From Vulcanimicrobiota bacterium (GTDB lineage: Bacteria > Vulcanimicrobiota > Vulcanimicrobiia > Vulcanimicrobiales > Vulcanimicrobiaceae): a stretch of 12,357 nt of DNA. Under the pieces are notes generated by a model, which saw nothing but the letters and a program-made list of their open reading frames with translations, ran no database searches and was not told where the DNA came from. The stretch lies in contig JACRTZ010000097.1 in the NCBI GenBank assembly GCA_014304965.1, positions 1 through 12,357 of the forward strand, in the 5' to 3' direction. Within the stretch, counting starts at the first letter, position 1, and the number at the start of each line of letters is the position of its first letter. The translations under genes were made by a program, and so were the position numbers. Of the stretch, positions 5,379 to 12,357 are shown piece after piece.

Positions 5379-5836
5379 AATATCGGCTGATCGCGGTCGG
5401 CAAAGTGCGCGAGCCGTACGTGGCCGCGGCGGTCGAAGATTTTCGCGGACGCTTTGCGCGGTACGAAGCCTTCGACGAAATCGAAGTTGCGGCATCGCAC
5501 GGCGGCGACGAGGCGCGCGCGGTGCGCGAAGAGAGCGAGCGCATTCTCAAGGCGCTCGCACCTGGTGACATCTTATGGCTGTTGGAGCGCACCGGAACCC
5601 AGTTTTCAAGCGTCGCGCTGTCGCAGCGCTTGCGCGCGCTCGGGGACGCCGGAACGGCTCGCATCGTCTTCGCGATCGCCGGCCCCTACGGCGCAAGCGA
5701 TGCGCTCTTGGCTCGCGCGAACGTTCGCTGGTCGCTCTCGGAGCTGACCCTCTTGCACGAGTGGTCTCGAGCGCTCGTGCTGGAACAACTCTACCGCGCG
5801 GCGAAAATCGCCCGGAATGAACCCTACCACCACTGA
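5375..5836 (+). CDS. rlmH: 23S rRNA (pseudouridine1915-N3)-methyltransferase RlmH
   Basis: RlmH is a SPOUT methyltransferase that methylates pseudouridine 1915 in helix 69 of 23S rRNA on the assembled 70S ribosome. The 153-residue length is typical. The start KYRLIAVGKVREPYV is the family's N-terminal strand and helix; DILWLLERTGTQFSS (70-84) is the region preceding the knot; IVFAIAGPYGASDALLARA forms the SAM-binding trefoil knot; and the conserved end ELTLLHEWSRALVLEQLYRAAKI followed by PYHH is complete. It starts on a GTG overlapping the dprA stop by 4 bases and runs 20 bases into argS, whose ATG sits within its last codons, giving a tight dprA-rlmH-argS operon. Confidence 0.96.
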   Translation: MKYRLIAVGKVREPYVAAAVEDFRGRFARYEAFDEIEVAASHGGDEARAVREESERILKALAPGDILWLLERTGTQFSSVALSQRLRALGDAGTARIVFAIAGPYGASDALLARANVRWSLSELTLLHEWSRALVLEQLYRAAKIARNEPYHH

Positions 5837-7517
5837 TTCGGGCGCGCAATCGCAGACGCTCGCGCGGATCGCCGCCGCGCTGGAACGTGCTGCGGCAAAC
5901 CTCGTGGCGGATGCTGAAGCCTCGCCTCGCGTCGTCTTCGAGGCGCCGCGCAACTTGGATTTCGGAGATTTTTCTTCGAACGTCGCGCTCCAACTCGCGC
6001 GCCGCGCACGTCGCTCGCCGCAAGTGCTTGCGAGCGAACTCGTGGAACGAATCTTCGCCGACGAGCCGGATCTGCGTGAAATTCTTTCAGAAGCGACGGC
6101 GGTCGGCGGCTTTATCAACGTGCGGCTTGCGAACGGAGCGTGGCAGAGCGTCGTCGGCTCCGTCCTGCGCGAAGGTCCGGAATACGGTCGCGGACGGCCG
6201 ACCGGCGAGCGAATCTCGCTCGAATTCGGAAGCGCCAACCCGACCGGACCGCTCGTCGTCGTGCAGGGCCGCACGCTGTCGCTCGGCGATGCGCTGGCGA
6301 AAGCATTCCGCTTCGCCGGACACGACGTCACGACCGAATGGATCATCAACGACGCCGGCTCGCAAATCGAAACCCTCGGGCGTTCGCTCTACGCGCGCTA
6401 TCGCCAACTCACGGATCCCGCGTTTCCGTTTCCCGAAGACGGCTATCCCGGCGAATATCTGATTCCCCTCGCGCAGAACATCCGCGAACGCGACGGTGCG
6501 CGCTGGGAAAGCGCGCCCGAGATCGAGTGGCTTCCGTCCTTCGGGACGTTCGGGCTCGACGCGATCGTGGCCGAGCAGCAGGCGACCTGCGCGCGTTTCG
6601 GCATCTCGCTCGATCGCTGGCAGAGCGAAAGAGCGCTCCATCAAAGTGGCGCGATCGAAAAGGGGATCGAGTTTCTTCGCGGCCATGGCCACATTTTCGA
6701 AGGCGAAGGCGCCGTCTGGGTGCGCGCCACGCATTTCGGCGACGACAAGGATCGGGTCATCGTTCGAAACGACGGGCGCCCGACCTACTTCGGCGCCGAC
6801 GTAGCGTACCATTACGACAAGCTCTCGCGCGCCGCCCGCGCGATTTTGATCCTCGGCCCGGACCATCACGGCTACATCGCTCGGCTCGAACTGATTGCGG
6901 CGGCGCTCGACCGGCCGGGCGCGATTCGCGTTCTCATCGCGCAGCAGATGACGCTCGTGCGCGAGGGCGAGATCGTGCCCATGAGCAAGCGCGCCGGCAA
7001 CGTCCTAACGCTCGACGAGATCCTCGACGAGGTCGGCCCCGATGCGGCGCGGTTCTTCTTCGTCATCCCCAATCCGGACTCGCCGATGACCTTCGATCTG
7101 ACGCTTGCCAAAGAACAGTCTACCGAGAACCCGGTGTTCTACGTTCAATACGGTCACGCGCGCATCGCCTCGATCGAGCGGCGCGCTTCCCCGAGCTTAC
7201 TCGAACGCGCCTGCGCCGGCGAACGGTTGGAGCTCCTCAGCGAGCCGTCGGAGATCGCGCTGGCGCGCCGGCTCTCCGAATTTCCGGCGACGGTTCTTTC
7301 GGTCGTGGATGCGCTTGCGCCGAGCCGCCTTGCGCGATACGCGCAAAATGTAGCAGCCGATTTTCATCAGTTCTACATGAATTGCAAGGTGCTCGGCGAG
7401 GATGACGAGCTGACGGTGGCTCGCCTCGGACTCGCGCACGCGACCAAGATCGTGCTCGCGAGCTCCCTTAGGCTTCTCGGCGTTTCGGCACCCGAGGAGA
7501 TGGCGCGGGAGGCATAA
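5817..7517 (+). CDS. argS: Arginyl-tRNA synthetase with HIGH motif replaced by VVVQ
   Basis: Class I synthetase charging tRNA-Arg. The 566 residues show the N-terminal add-1 domain (about 10-120), with NLDFGDFSSNVALQLA (46-61) and GGFINVRL (97-104); the catalytic core SANPTGPL (139-146), WIINDAGSQIETLGRS (175-190), YFGADVAYHYDKL (324-336), LGPDHHGYI (346-354) and the KMSKS-equivalent PMSKRAGN (388-395); and the DALR anticodon-binding domain to the end (ENPVFYVQYGHARI 437-450 onward). The family norm after NPTGPL is H-V-G-H; here it is V-V-V-Q (147-150, bases 6255-6266), so both HIGH histidines are missing while everything around them is conserved and the frame is intact. It is the only argS in view and lies in an operon with rlmH, so it is probably functional, as a variant of the family. 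Its last 50 bases overlap the convergent membrane-protein gene. Confidence 0.95.
   Translation: MNPTTTDSGAQSQTLARIAAALERAAANLVADAEASPRVVFEAPRNLDFGDFSSNVALQLARRARRSPQVLASELVERIFADEPDLREILSEATAVGGFINVRLANGAWQSVVGSVLREGPEYGRGRPTGERISLEFGSANPTGPLVVVQGRTLSLGDALAKAFRFAGHDVTTEWIINDAGSQIETLGRSLYARYRQLTDPAFPFPEDGYPGEYLIPLAQNIRERDGARWESAPEIEWLPSFGTFGLDAIVAEQQATCARFGISLDRWQSERALHQSGAIEKGIEFLRGHGHIFEGEGAVWVRATHFGDDKDRVIVRNDGRPTYFGADVAYHYDKLSRAARAILILGPDHHGYIARLELIAAALDRPGAIRVLIAQQMTLVREGEIVPMSKRAGNVLTLDEILDEVGPDAARFFFVIPNPDSPMTFDLTLAKEQSTENPVFYVQYGHARIASIERRASPSLLERACAGERLELLSEPSEIALARRLSEFPATVLSVVDALAPSRLARYAQNVAADFHQFYMNCKVLGEDDELTVARLGLAHATKIVLASSLRLLGVSAPEEMAREA
7468..7517. other. 50-base tail-to-tail overlap of argS and the AI-2E transporter gene
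   Basis: The argS stop (7515-7517) and the transporter stop (7468-7470) pass each other, so the last 16 to 17 codons of both genes share the same DNA on opposite strands. No terminator hairpin lies between the two convergent operons; transcripts must run into each other's 3' ends. Confidence 0.85.
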
Positions 7518-8601
7518 CGGCGGCCTCGTCGTCAGGCTCGGCGACGTGCGTGCCGCCGGACCGGTAAAAGCGCCACGCGACCTTCGCGAGCGCGGCGGCC
7601 GGAATGCCGAGCAGCAAACCCGGAATGCCGAACAGTTCGCCGCCCGCGAAGACTGCGAACATCACGGCGATGGGGGAGACGCCGACGCTGCGAGACATGA
7701 TGCGCGGCACGAGCAAGTTGTCGGAGACGCGCGCGACCGAGAACACGATGACGCTGACCCAGAGCATCATCGCTCCGCCCTGAGGCGCCGCCAACGCGAT
7801 GGCGAGCAAGTGAACGAAGACTTGGCCCACGTATGGGACGGCGTAGGCGAGCCCGGCGACGATGCCGAGCAGCAGAGAAAACTTGAAACCCAAAAACAAT
7901 TGGCAGAGCGCGAAAATCAGTGCACCCGTGATAGCGCAGAGCGCCGCTTGGCCCGAAACGAAGGCGCCGAAGACGTGCGCGAGTTCGCCGGCCAGATGGC
8001 GCGCGGACGGGCGGCGCCGCGCGGGCAGTATTTCGTAAAACCCATCGACGACGTGCTCTCCCCGCAACAGGAAGAACGCCGAAAGCACGAGCGCCGAAAT
8101 CCCGATGAATGCGGCCGTAACGAATTCGGTTAAGATCTGCGTCGCGGACGCAAGCGAAGAATTGAACAAGCTGCCCAACTTGGTCGCGAGCAGCGTTCGC
8201 ATGTCGTATCCGGGCTGAACCGAGTTGCGGCCGAATCGCTCGCGCAGCATCGCTTCGAGGGAATCGAGCCAGCTCTGAATCGCCAAGACGTACGACGGCG
8301 CGTTGATCACGAGAATCTGAACTTGAGCCGCCAAGGCCGGAACGACGAGCAGCAAGATGACGGCGATCGTTAAAAGAAGGCCGAGAAAAACGAGCGCGAT
8401 CGCGGCCCCGCGCGGCATGCGCCGCGACAGCCATTCGACGATCGGGTTCACGCCGAACGCGACGAAGGCGGCAATGACGAAGACCGTGATCGTCTTCGGA
8501 ATGAGCGACGCAAACCACAGCGCAACCGCGACCGCCGCGATCGTCAGAACCACCGCGACGGCGCTCCGGCGAAAGGCAGCCGACCCTAGAGACGCTTGCA
8601 C
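7468..8601 (-). CDS. AI-2E family transporter (PerM/TqsA type) membrane protein
   Basis: Integral membrane protein of 377 residues in the AI-2E transporter (DUF20) family, whose members include TqsA, PerM and Na+/H+ antiporters; the substrate cannot be told. Hydrophobic segments lie at about 12-33, 36-53, 65-90, 158-179, 214-238, 240-262, 264-272 with 277-290, and 308-342. Between the third and fourth is a soluble, helical region (93-155), as is usual. Family signatures are present: FFLLR (176-180), YAVPYVGQ (253-260), DNLLVPRIM (294-302) and the C-terminal GIPGLLLGIP (325-334). A charged, proline-rich tail (about 350-377) follows the last helix. The GTG start at 8601 overlaps the GNAT gene end by 16 bases; a slightly later start is possible. 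The stop lies inside argS on the other strand. Confidence 0.88.
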   Translation of the reverse strand: MQASLGSAAFRRSAVAVVLTIAAVAVALWFASLIPKTITVFVIAAFVAFGVNPIVEWLSRRMPRGAAIALVFLGLLLTIAVILLLVVPALAAQVQILVINAPSYVLAIQSWLDSLEAMLRERFGRNSVQPGYDMRTLLATKLGSLFNSSLASATQILTEFVTAAFIGISALVLSAFFLLRGEHVVDGFYEILPARRRPSARHLAGELAHVFGAFVSGQAALCAITGALIFALCQLFLGFKFSLLLGIVAGLAYAVPYVGQVFVHLLAIALAAPQGGAMMLWVSVIVFSVARVSDNLLVPRIMSRSVGVSPIAVMFAVFAGGELFGIPGLLLGIPAAALAKVAWRFYRSGGTHVAEPDDEAAVMPPAPSPRVPKRREA

Positions 8602-9050
8602 AATTGCCGCCGTTCCGTCACGTAACCGAGTTGCGCGTACAGCTCCCGAGCCGCCACATTTTGTTCGGTCACCATCAGCGACACGTAGGGCAAGCCGCGG
8701 CCGCGCGCGGATTCTTCAAATGCGGTAAACAGCGCTCGTCCGACCCCCTTGCGCCGTGCATGGGGTTCGACGGCGGCGTACACGACGAAGGCTTGCGGCG
8801 AGCCCGTGACCTCGTCGGGCAATTCATCGAGATACAGCACGAAGCCGAGCCGGTCGGCACCCTCTTGGGCGACGAGCAACTCGTGGGACTGACCGAGCGC
8901 GTACTCGATCAGCCGGTCGTAGTTCTCGCCCGTGCGTTCTCGCGTCCAATCGCGTTCGGCCGAAACGCTCGATTCGATCGTGCGCTTGCCCAAATCAAGC
9001 ACGAACGGCACATCGGCGCGGCCGCCCTTGCGCACGTTCACGCGCGCCAC
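8586..9050 (-). CDS. GNAT-family N-acetyltransferase
   Basis: A 154-residue single-domain GNAT protein that would transfer an acetyl group from acetyl-CoA to an amine. The acetyl-CoA pyrophosphate loop is RRKGVGRAL (99-107, fitting R-x-x-G-x-G), preceded by the strand AFVVYAAVEP (87-96), and motif B follows with VSLMVTEQNVAARELYAQLGY (123-143, Asn131 and the aromatic Tyr138). The N-terminal RKGGRADVPFVLDL is the usual first strand and helix. The GTG start overlaps the hisC end by 13 bases and the stop overlaps the transporter gene by 16, so it sits in one transcription unit. RimI-like or small-molecule substrates are both possible; the neighbours (pyrimidine and histidine synthesis) do not settle this. 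Confidence 0.87.
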   Translation of the reverse strand: MARVNVRKGGRADVPFVLDLGKRTIESSVSAERDWTRERTGENYDRLIEYALGQSHELLVAQEGADRLGFVLYLDELPDEVTGSPQAFVVYAAVEPHARRKGVGRALFTAFEESARGRGLPYVSLMVTEQNVAARELYAQLGYVTERRQLCKRL

Positions 9051-10141
9051 TTGGCGAGCAGCGCTTCGAAGGCGGCGATAAAGGCGGCATTTTCATCGGG
9101 CGTGCCGATCGAAACGCGGAGATACCCCGGCAGGCCGAGGCCGTCGCCCGACCGCACGATGATGCCGCGCTCCAACAGCGCTTCGTAGGCGGCGTCCGCC
9201 CCGATCGGAACGGCAAGCGCGACGAAGTTCGCGGCGGTCGGATAGTAGTGGACGCCCAAGCGATCCAACTCGCGCGCAAAATAGGCCTTGCCCGTTTCGT
9301 TGTTGGCGATGCTCCGAGCGATAAAATCATCGTCGTCGAACGCCGCCAACACCGCGACCGTCGCCGGACGCGCCACGTTGAACGGCAGCCGAACCGAATC
9401 CATCCACGCGACGACTTGCGGCGAGGAGTAGCCGTACCCGAAGCGCGCCGCCGCCAACCCGTAGATTTTCGACGACGTTCGTAAGACGAGCGTCTCGGGG
9501 CGCGTTTTTAGAATATCCACGCCCTCGGAACCGCCCGCGTCCATGAATTCGCGATATGCTTGGTCGATTACGAGCAGAACGCCCGGCGGCAGGGCGCCGG
9601 CGAAAGCCGCAAGGGCCGCGGGCTCGACGCGCGTTCCGGTCGGGTTGTTCGGATCGCACACGAAGACGAGTTTCGTCCGCTCGCCGGCTGCGCGGCCCAT
9701 CGCTTCGAGGTCGTGAACGCCGTCGCGTAGCGGAACTTCGATCGCGCGCGCCCCAAAAATCGTCGCGTCTTTCTTGAAGAGCGAAAACGTCGGAAGCGCC
9801 ATTACGATCTCGTCGCCCGGATCCACGAACGCCGTGAACGCCAGCTGCACCAGCTCGTTGCTGCCGTGACCCAGGACGACGTGCTCGTTCGTCAAGCCGT
9901 AGCGCTCTGCAAGCCGTGACTTGAGCGTCAGATGATCGTCTTCGAAATAATCGGACAGCGCCGAGATGCCGTGCAGCGCGGCGAGCGCGCGCGGCGAGCT
10001 CCCGAGCGGGTTTTCGTTCTGCGACAGCTTTACCGGATGCTCGATGCCGTAGCGGCGCCGCACTTCGTCCACCGTGGTACCGCGGCGGTAAGGCGCAAAC
10101 GAGCGCAACGTCCGTCGAAGGAGCCGCTCGGGCGATTGCAT
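9038..10141 (-). CDS. hisC: Histidinol-phosphate aminotransferase
   Basis: A fold-type I PLP enzyme converting imidazole-acetol phosphate and glutamate to histidinol phosphate in histidine synthesis. Numbered from the ATG at 10141 (367 residues): KLSQNENPLGSSP (38-50), GHGSNELVQL (91-100, phosphate-binding), CDPNNPTG (162-169), VIDQAYREF (191-199) and RTSSKIYGLAAARFGYG (221-237) with the PLP-binding Lys225; C-terminal YLRVSIGTPDEN matches the arginine-containing end. The usual acidic residue of D-E-A-Y is Gln194 here. The start was chosen because GAAGG lies 7 bases before the ATG and because the longer frame to 10300 reads into the pyrE end with no homology. Aromatic-acid activity, common in HisC homologues, cannot be excluded. 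It follows pyrE after an 83-base gap with no visible terminator. Confidence 0.9.
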   Translation of the reverse strand: MQSPERLLRRTLRSFAPYRRGTTVDEVRRRYGIEHPVKLSQNENPLGSSPRALAALHGISALSDYFEDDHLTLKSRLAERYGLTNEHVVLGHGSNELVQLAFTAFVDPGDEIVMALPTFSLFKKDATIFGARAIEVPLRDGVHDLEAMGRAAGERTKLVFVCDPNNPTGTRVEPAALAAFAGALPPGVLLVIDQAYREFMDAGGSEGVDILKTRPETLVLRTSSKIYGLAAARFGYGYSSPQVVAWMDSVRLPFNVARPATVAVLAAFDDDDFIARSIANNETGKAYFARELDRLGVHYYPTAANFVALAVPIGADAAYEALLERGIIVRSGDGLGLPGYLRVSIGTPDENAAFIAAFEALLAKWRA

Positions 10142-10224
10142 GTCGTCGCCTTCGGGTAATCGCCCTCCATGAGCCTGCTCACCGTCACCTCGCTCATCGC
10201 TGCCGGTGTTTGGCCGCGAACGCG

Positions 10225-10794
10225 TTACGCCCGGCGGCGGGACCCCGGATCGTCGATCGGAACGCCTTGCGCGCACGCGGGACAATCCGCCGGATCCCAC
10301 GACTGCACCGGCAACTCGAGCAGAATCGTCGTCGGCACGCCGAACTCCACCGGCTCGCGTCGAACGATAACCGCCACCGCGACGACCTCGGCGCCCTTCG
10401 AGCGCACGACCTCCATGACTTCGCGAAGCGATAGGCCCGTCGTCACGACGTCCTCCACGACCAGCGCGCGATCGCTCGGCCCGAGCGCGAAACTGCGCCG
10501 CAAGGCGGGCGCGCCGCTTTCTTTTTCCACGAAGATCGCGAGCGTGCCTAATTGCCGCGCGACCTCGTAGCCGAGCACGATGCCGCCGACGGCGGCGCTG
10601 ACGACGACGGTCGGCGCATATTCGCGCACCGCCGCCGCGATGTCCGCGGCGAGCGGCTCGACGATCGAGGGATCCTCGAGAATCCTGAACTTTTGAATGA
10701 ACCGGTCGCTATGCCGTCCCGACGACAGCCGGAAATGACCGTCGAGAAGCGCGCCGCGCGCCCGTAAGCGATCCGCGAGCGCTTCAGCGCGCAC
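10225..10794 (-). CDS. pyrE: Orotate phosphoribosyltransferase
   Basis: Joins orotate to PRPP to give OMP, the fifth step of UMP synthesis. The 189 residues show LSSGRHSDRFIQK (23-35), the strand VVVSAAVGGIVLGYEVAR (63-80), the flexible-loop region FVEKESGAPALRRSF (88-102) and the PRPP-binding signature LVVEDVVTTGLS (111-122). The C-terminal end WDPADCPACAQGVPIDDPGSR is an extension I associate with the shorter Thermus/archaeal-like PyrE branch; its CxxC (171, 174) is a single pair. The GTG start at 10794 overlaps the pyrF stop by 11 bases, and the next enzyme of the pathway, PyrF, is immediately upstream, which makes the assignment secure over other phosphoribosyltransferases. Confidence 0.93.
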   Translation of the reverse strand: MRAEALADRLRARGALLDGHFRLSSGRHSDRFIQKFRILEDPSIVEPLAADIAAAVREYAPTVVVSAAVGGIVLGYEVARQLGTLAIFVEKESGAPALRRSFALGPSDRALVVEDVVTTGLSLREVMEVVRSKGAEVVAVAVIVRREPVEFGVPTTILLELPVQSWDPADCPACAQGVPIDDPGSRRRA

Positions 10795-11509
10795 GCGCGG
10801 CGGCCGCCATCTCTTCGAGGATCATACGCGTCGTCGCCGCGGGATCGCCGGCTTCGGTGATGGGCCGTCCGACGACGAGGTAGTCCGCGCCCGCAGCAAC
10901 CGCGTCGGCCGGCGTCGCGACCCGCTTTTGATCGCCGTGCGGCGTGCCTGCCGGGCGAATGCCGGGACAGAGCGTCTGGAAGTCTGCACCGAAATATCGC
11001 TTAAGGTCGTGCGATTCGTGCGGGCTGCAGACGACGCCGGCGCAGTGCGCGTCGCGGGCCAGCGCCGCGAGCCGCATGACGTTTTCGCCCGGACCGCCGC
11101 GCAGTCCGAGTTCGTTGAGATCTTCGGGTGCGATGCTCGTCAAAATCGTCACGCCGAATACCTTCGGCGTCGCGATGCCGAGATCGCGCGCGCGTTCTTC
11201 TGCGGCGTCCACGGCGGCCAGCATCATGTCGTTACCGCCGAGCGCGTGAACCGTCAGGATTTCAACGCCGGGGCGAACCAGCGCCCGAACCGCCGCGCCG
11301 ACCGTGCGAGGGATATCGTGCAACTTCGCGTCTACGAACGTAGGCCGGCCGTCGCGCTCGAGCCGCGCGCGCAGCGCGTCACCGAAACCGAATAGGCCCT
11401 CGTAGCCCACCTTGAAGATAATGTCTTCGTCGCGCAGCAAATCGACCAAACCGGTCGCGGCTTCGAGCGTATCGACGTCGAGTGCGACGACAAGCCGCGG
11501 AGCGTTCAC
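10784..11509 (-). CDS. pyrF: Orotidine 5'-phosphate decarboxylase
   Basis: Decarboxylates OMP to UMP. The 241 residues form a TIM barrel with LVVALDVD (6-13, first strand with the ribose-contacting Asp), FKVGYEGLF (32-40), the catalytic array FVDAKLHDIPRTV (58-70) giving Asp60, Lys62 and Asp65, VHALGG (86-91), GVTILTSI, GVVCSPHE and the phosphate-binding TLCPGIRP and DYLVVGRPIT. The most common form of the array ends D-I-P-N-T; here Arg68 replaces the Asn, outside the catalytic charges. The start is a GTG overlapping the pyrD stop as GTGA with a GGGGG run a few bases upstream, so translation is probably coupled to pyrD. Confidence 0.95.
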   Translation of the reverse strand: MNAPRLVVALDVDTLEAATGLVDLLRDEDIIFKVGYEGLFGFGDALRARLERDGRPTFVDAKLHDIPRTVGAAVRALVRPGVEILTVHALGGNDMMLAAVDAAEERARDLGIATPKVFGVTILTSIAPEDLNELGLRGGPGENVMRLAALARDAHCAGVVCSPHESHDLKRYFGADFQTLCPGIRPAGTPHGDQKRVATPADAVAAGADYLVVGRPITEAGDPAATTRMILEEMAAAARAR

Positions 11510-12357
11510 GCTGCCCCCAAGAAGCCGGGATTCGCCAAACCGGCGATTTCGCGGAGCGATGCATGACCGCCGCGCGCCAGATACTCGCGCAAACCGTCGG
11601 CGACGTTAATGGGCGCGCGAGCGTCGGTGAAGTTCCCCGTCCCGATGGACACGGCGGAAGCGCCTGCCAAGATGAACTCGAGCGCATCGCGCGACGTTTC
11701 GATGCCGCCCTGGCCGACGATCGGGATCCGCACGGCACGCGCTACCTCCCAGACCGCAAGTACCGCAATCGGGCGAATGGCCGGGCCGGAGAGTCCGCCG
11801 GTTGCATTGCCCAAACGCGGTGCCCGGCGCTCGATGTCGATAGACATCCCGCGCACGGTGTTGATGACGGCAAGGGCATCTGCGCCCTCCGCTTCGACGA
11901 CGCGCGCGATGGCGGCGATGTCCGTAACGTTAGGCGACAGTTTGACGATCAGCGGCTTGCGGGTCGCGGCGCGGGCGGCGCGAGTGGCGCGGGCCGCAAG
12001 ATTCGGATCGCAGGCAAACGTCTCGCCTTCGCTGCCGACGTTCGGGCACGAGATATTCAGTTCGATTGCATCGATCTCGTCGCGCGCGGCCAGCCGTTCG
12101 GTGACCTCGGCGTAATCGCCGACCGAAAACCCCGCCACGCTGCCGATGACGGCGCAGGGACGCGCCGCAAACTTCGCCACGTCACGTTCGAGATACGCGT
12201 CTATGCCCGGGTTCTGCAACCCAATCGCGTTGAGCAGCCCGCTCGGCGTCGGCACGAGCCGCGGCGTCGAGTTCCCCAGGCGCGGCCGGCGCGTCACGCT
12301 CTTGAGCACCACCGCGCCCAGCTGCGCGAGAGCTACGAACGGCTCGTACTCTTCACC
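11506..12357 (-). CDS. pyrD: Dihydroorotate dehydrogenase, class 1, 5' end outside window
   Basis: Oxidises dihydroorotate to orotate with FMN. The frame is open through the window edge at 12357 and the first visible residues (GEEYEPFVALAQLGAVVLKS) already belong to the conserved barrel, so only a short N-terminal piece (about 20-30 residues) is missing. Conserved segments: TPSGLLNAIGLQNPG, IELNISCPNVGSEG with the catalytic base Cys (codon at 12046-12048), KPLIVKLSPNVTDI, VINTVRGMSIDI, GGLSGPAIRPIAV and the FMN-phosphate region PIVGQGGI and AVSIGT. A cysteine rather than serine base places it in class 1, a cytosolic enzyme; the length and NISCPNV context fit class 1B, which needs the PyrK electron-transfer subunit, not in view. 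It leads the pyrD-pyrF-pyrE-hisC block. Confidence 0.95.
   Translation of the reverse strand, partial: GEEYEPFVALAQLGAVVLKSVTRRPRLGNSTPRLVPTPSGLLNAIGLQNPGIDAYLERDVAKFAARPCAVIGSVAGFSVGDYAEVTERLAARDEIDAIELNISCPNVGSEGETFACDPNLAARATRAARAATRKPLIVKLSPNVTDIAAIARVVEAEGADALAVINTVRGMSIDIERRAPRLGNATGGLSGPAIRPIAVLAVWEVARAVRIPIVGQGGIETSRDALEFILAGASAVSIGTGNFTDARAPINVADGLREYLARGGHASLREIAGLANPGFLGAA

Noticed and set aside
6140..7405. 421-residue plus-strand frame inside argS
   Set aside because: Arginine-rich shadow in a second frame of the clearly coding argS.
10142..10300. HisC extended to 10300
   Set aside because: The extension overlaps the pyrE end, is low-complexity, and a good ribosome site precedes the ATG at 10141.

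Overview
This window is GC-rich, gene-dense bacterial chromosome made of housekeeping genes, with no RNA genes, insertion sequences, phage genes or CRISPR array visible. The gene set (coproheme decarboxylase HemQ, NrdR, class 1 dihydroorotate dehydrogenase, a DUF5679 zinc-ribbon protein) and the codon bias (C or G at third positions, many GTG and TTG starts, 4-base stop/start overlaps) suggest a poorly cultivated Terrabacteria-type lineage such as Candidatus Eremiobacterota. That placement is inference; no rRNA or single-copy tree was available.

Layout. (1) Positions 1-258, plus strand: the C-terminal end of a class I SAM-dependent methyltransferase cut by the window edge. (2) Positions 255-4061, minus strand: a compact operon read nrdR, dut, ketopantoate reductase, hemQ, a small secreted-protein gene that looks frameshifted, and an unrecognised protein. 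It has a good sigma70-type promoter (TTGCCG, 17 bases, TATACT) and a hairpin at the predicted 5' end of the mRNA. (3) Positions 4130-4490: a 49-residue zinc-ribbon gene (minus) and a structured divergent spacer. (4) Positions 4491-7517, plus strand: dprA, rlmH and argS, each overlapping the next. (5) Positions 7468-12357, minus strand: pyrD (5' end outside the window), pyrF, pyrE, hisC, a GNAT acetyltransferase and an AI-2E family membrane protein, mostly overlapping. This block meets argS tail to tail with a 50-base overlap of the two reading frames.

How the genes fit together. The minus operon groups nucleotide control (NrdR represses ribonucleotide reductase genes; dUTPase keeps dUTP low and supplies dUMP) with CoA precursor synthesis and the last step of coproporphyrin-dependent heme synthesis. 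The right-hand block carries three UMP-pathway enzymes in reaction-compatible order followed by histidinol-phosphate aminotransferase. The central block mixes DNA uptake/recombination, ribosome modification and tRNA charging.

Most notable: the arginyl-tRNA synthetase lacks both histidines of the HIGH signature (VVVQ in its place) while keeping the rest of the protein; nrdR appears to start on a CTG codon; a small secreted-protein gene after hemQ is split by a one-base shift at a T5G3 run; and the zinc-ribbon leader can form two mutually exclusive hairpins. I found no clear previously undescribed multi-gene system.
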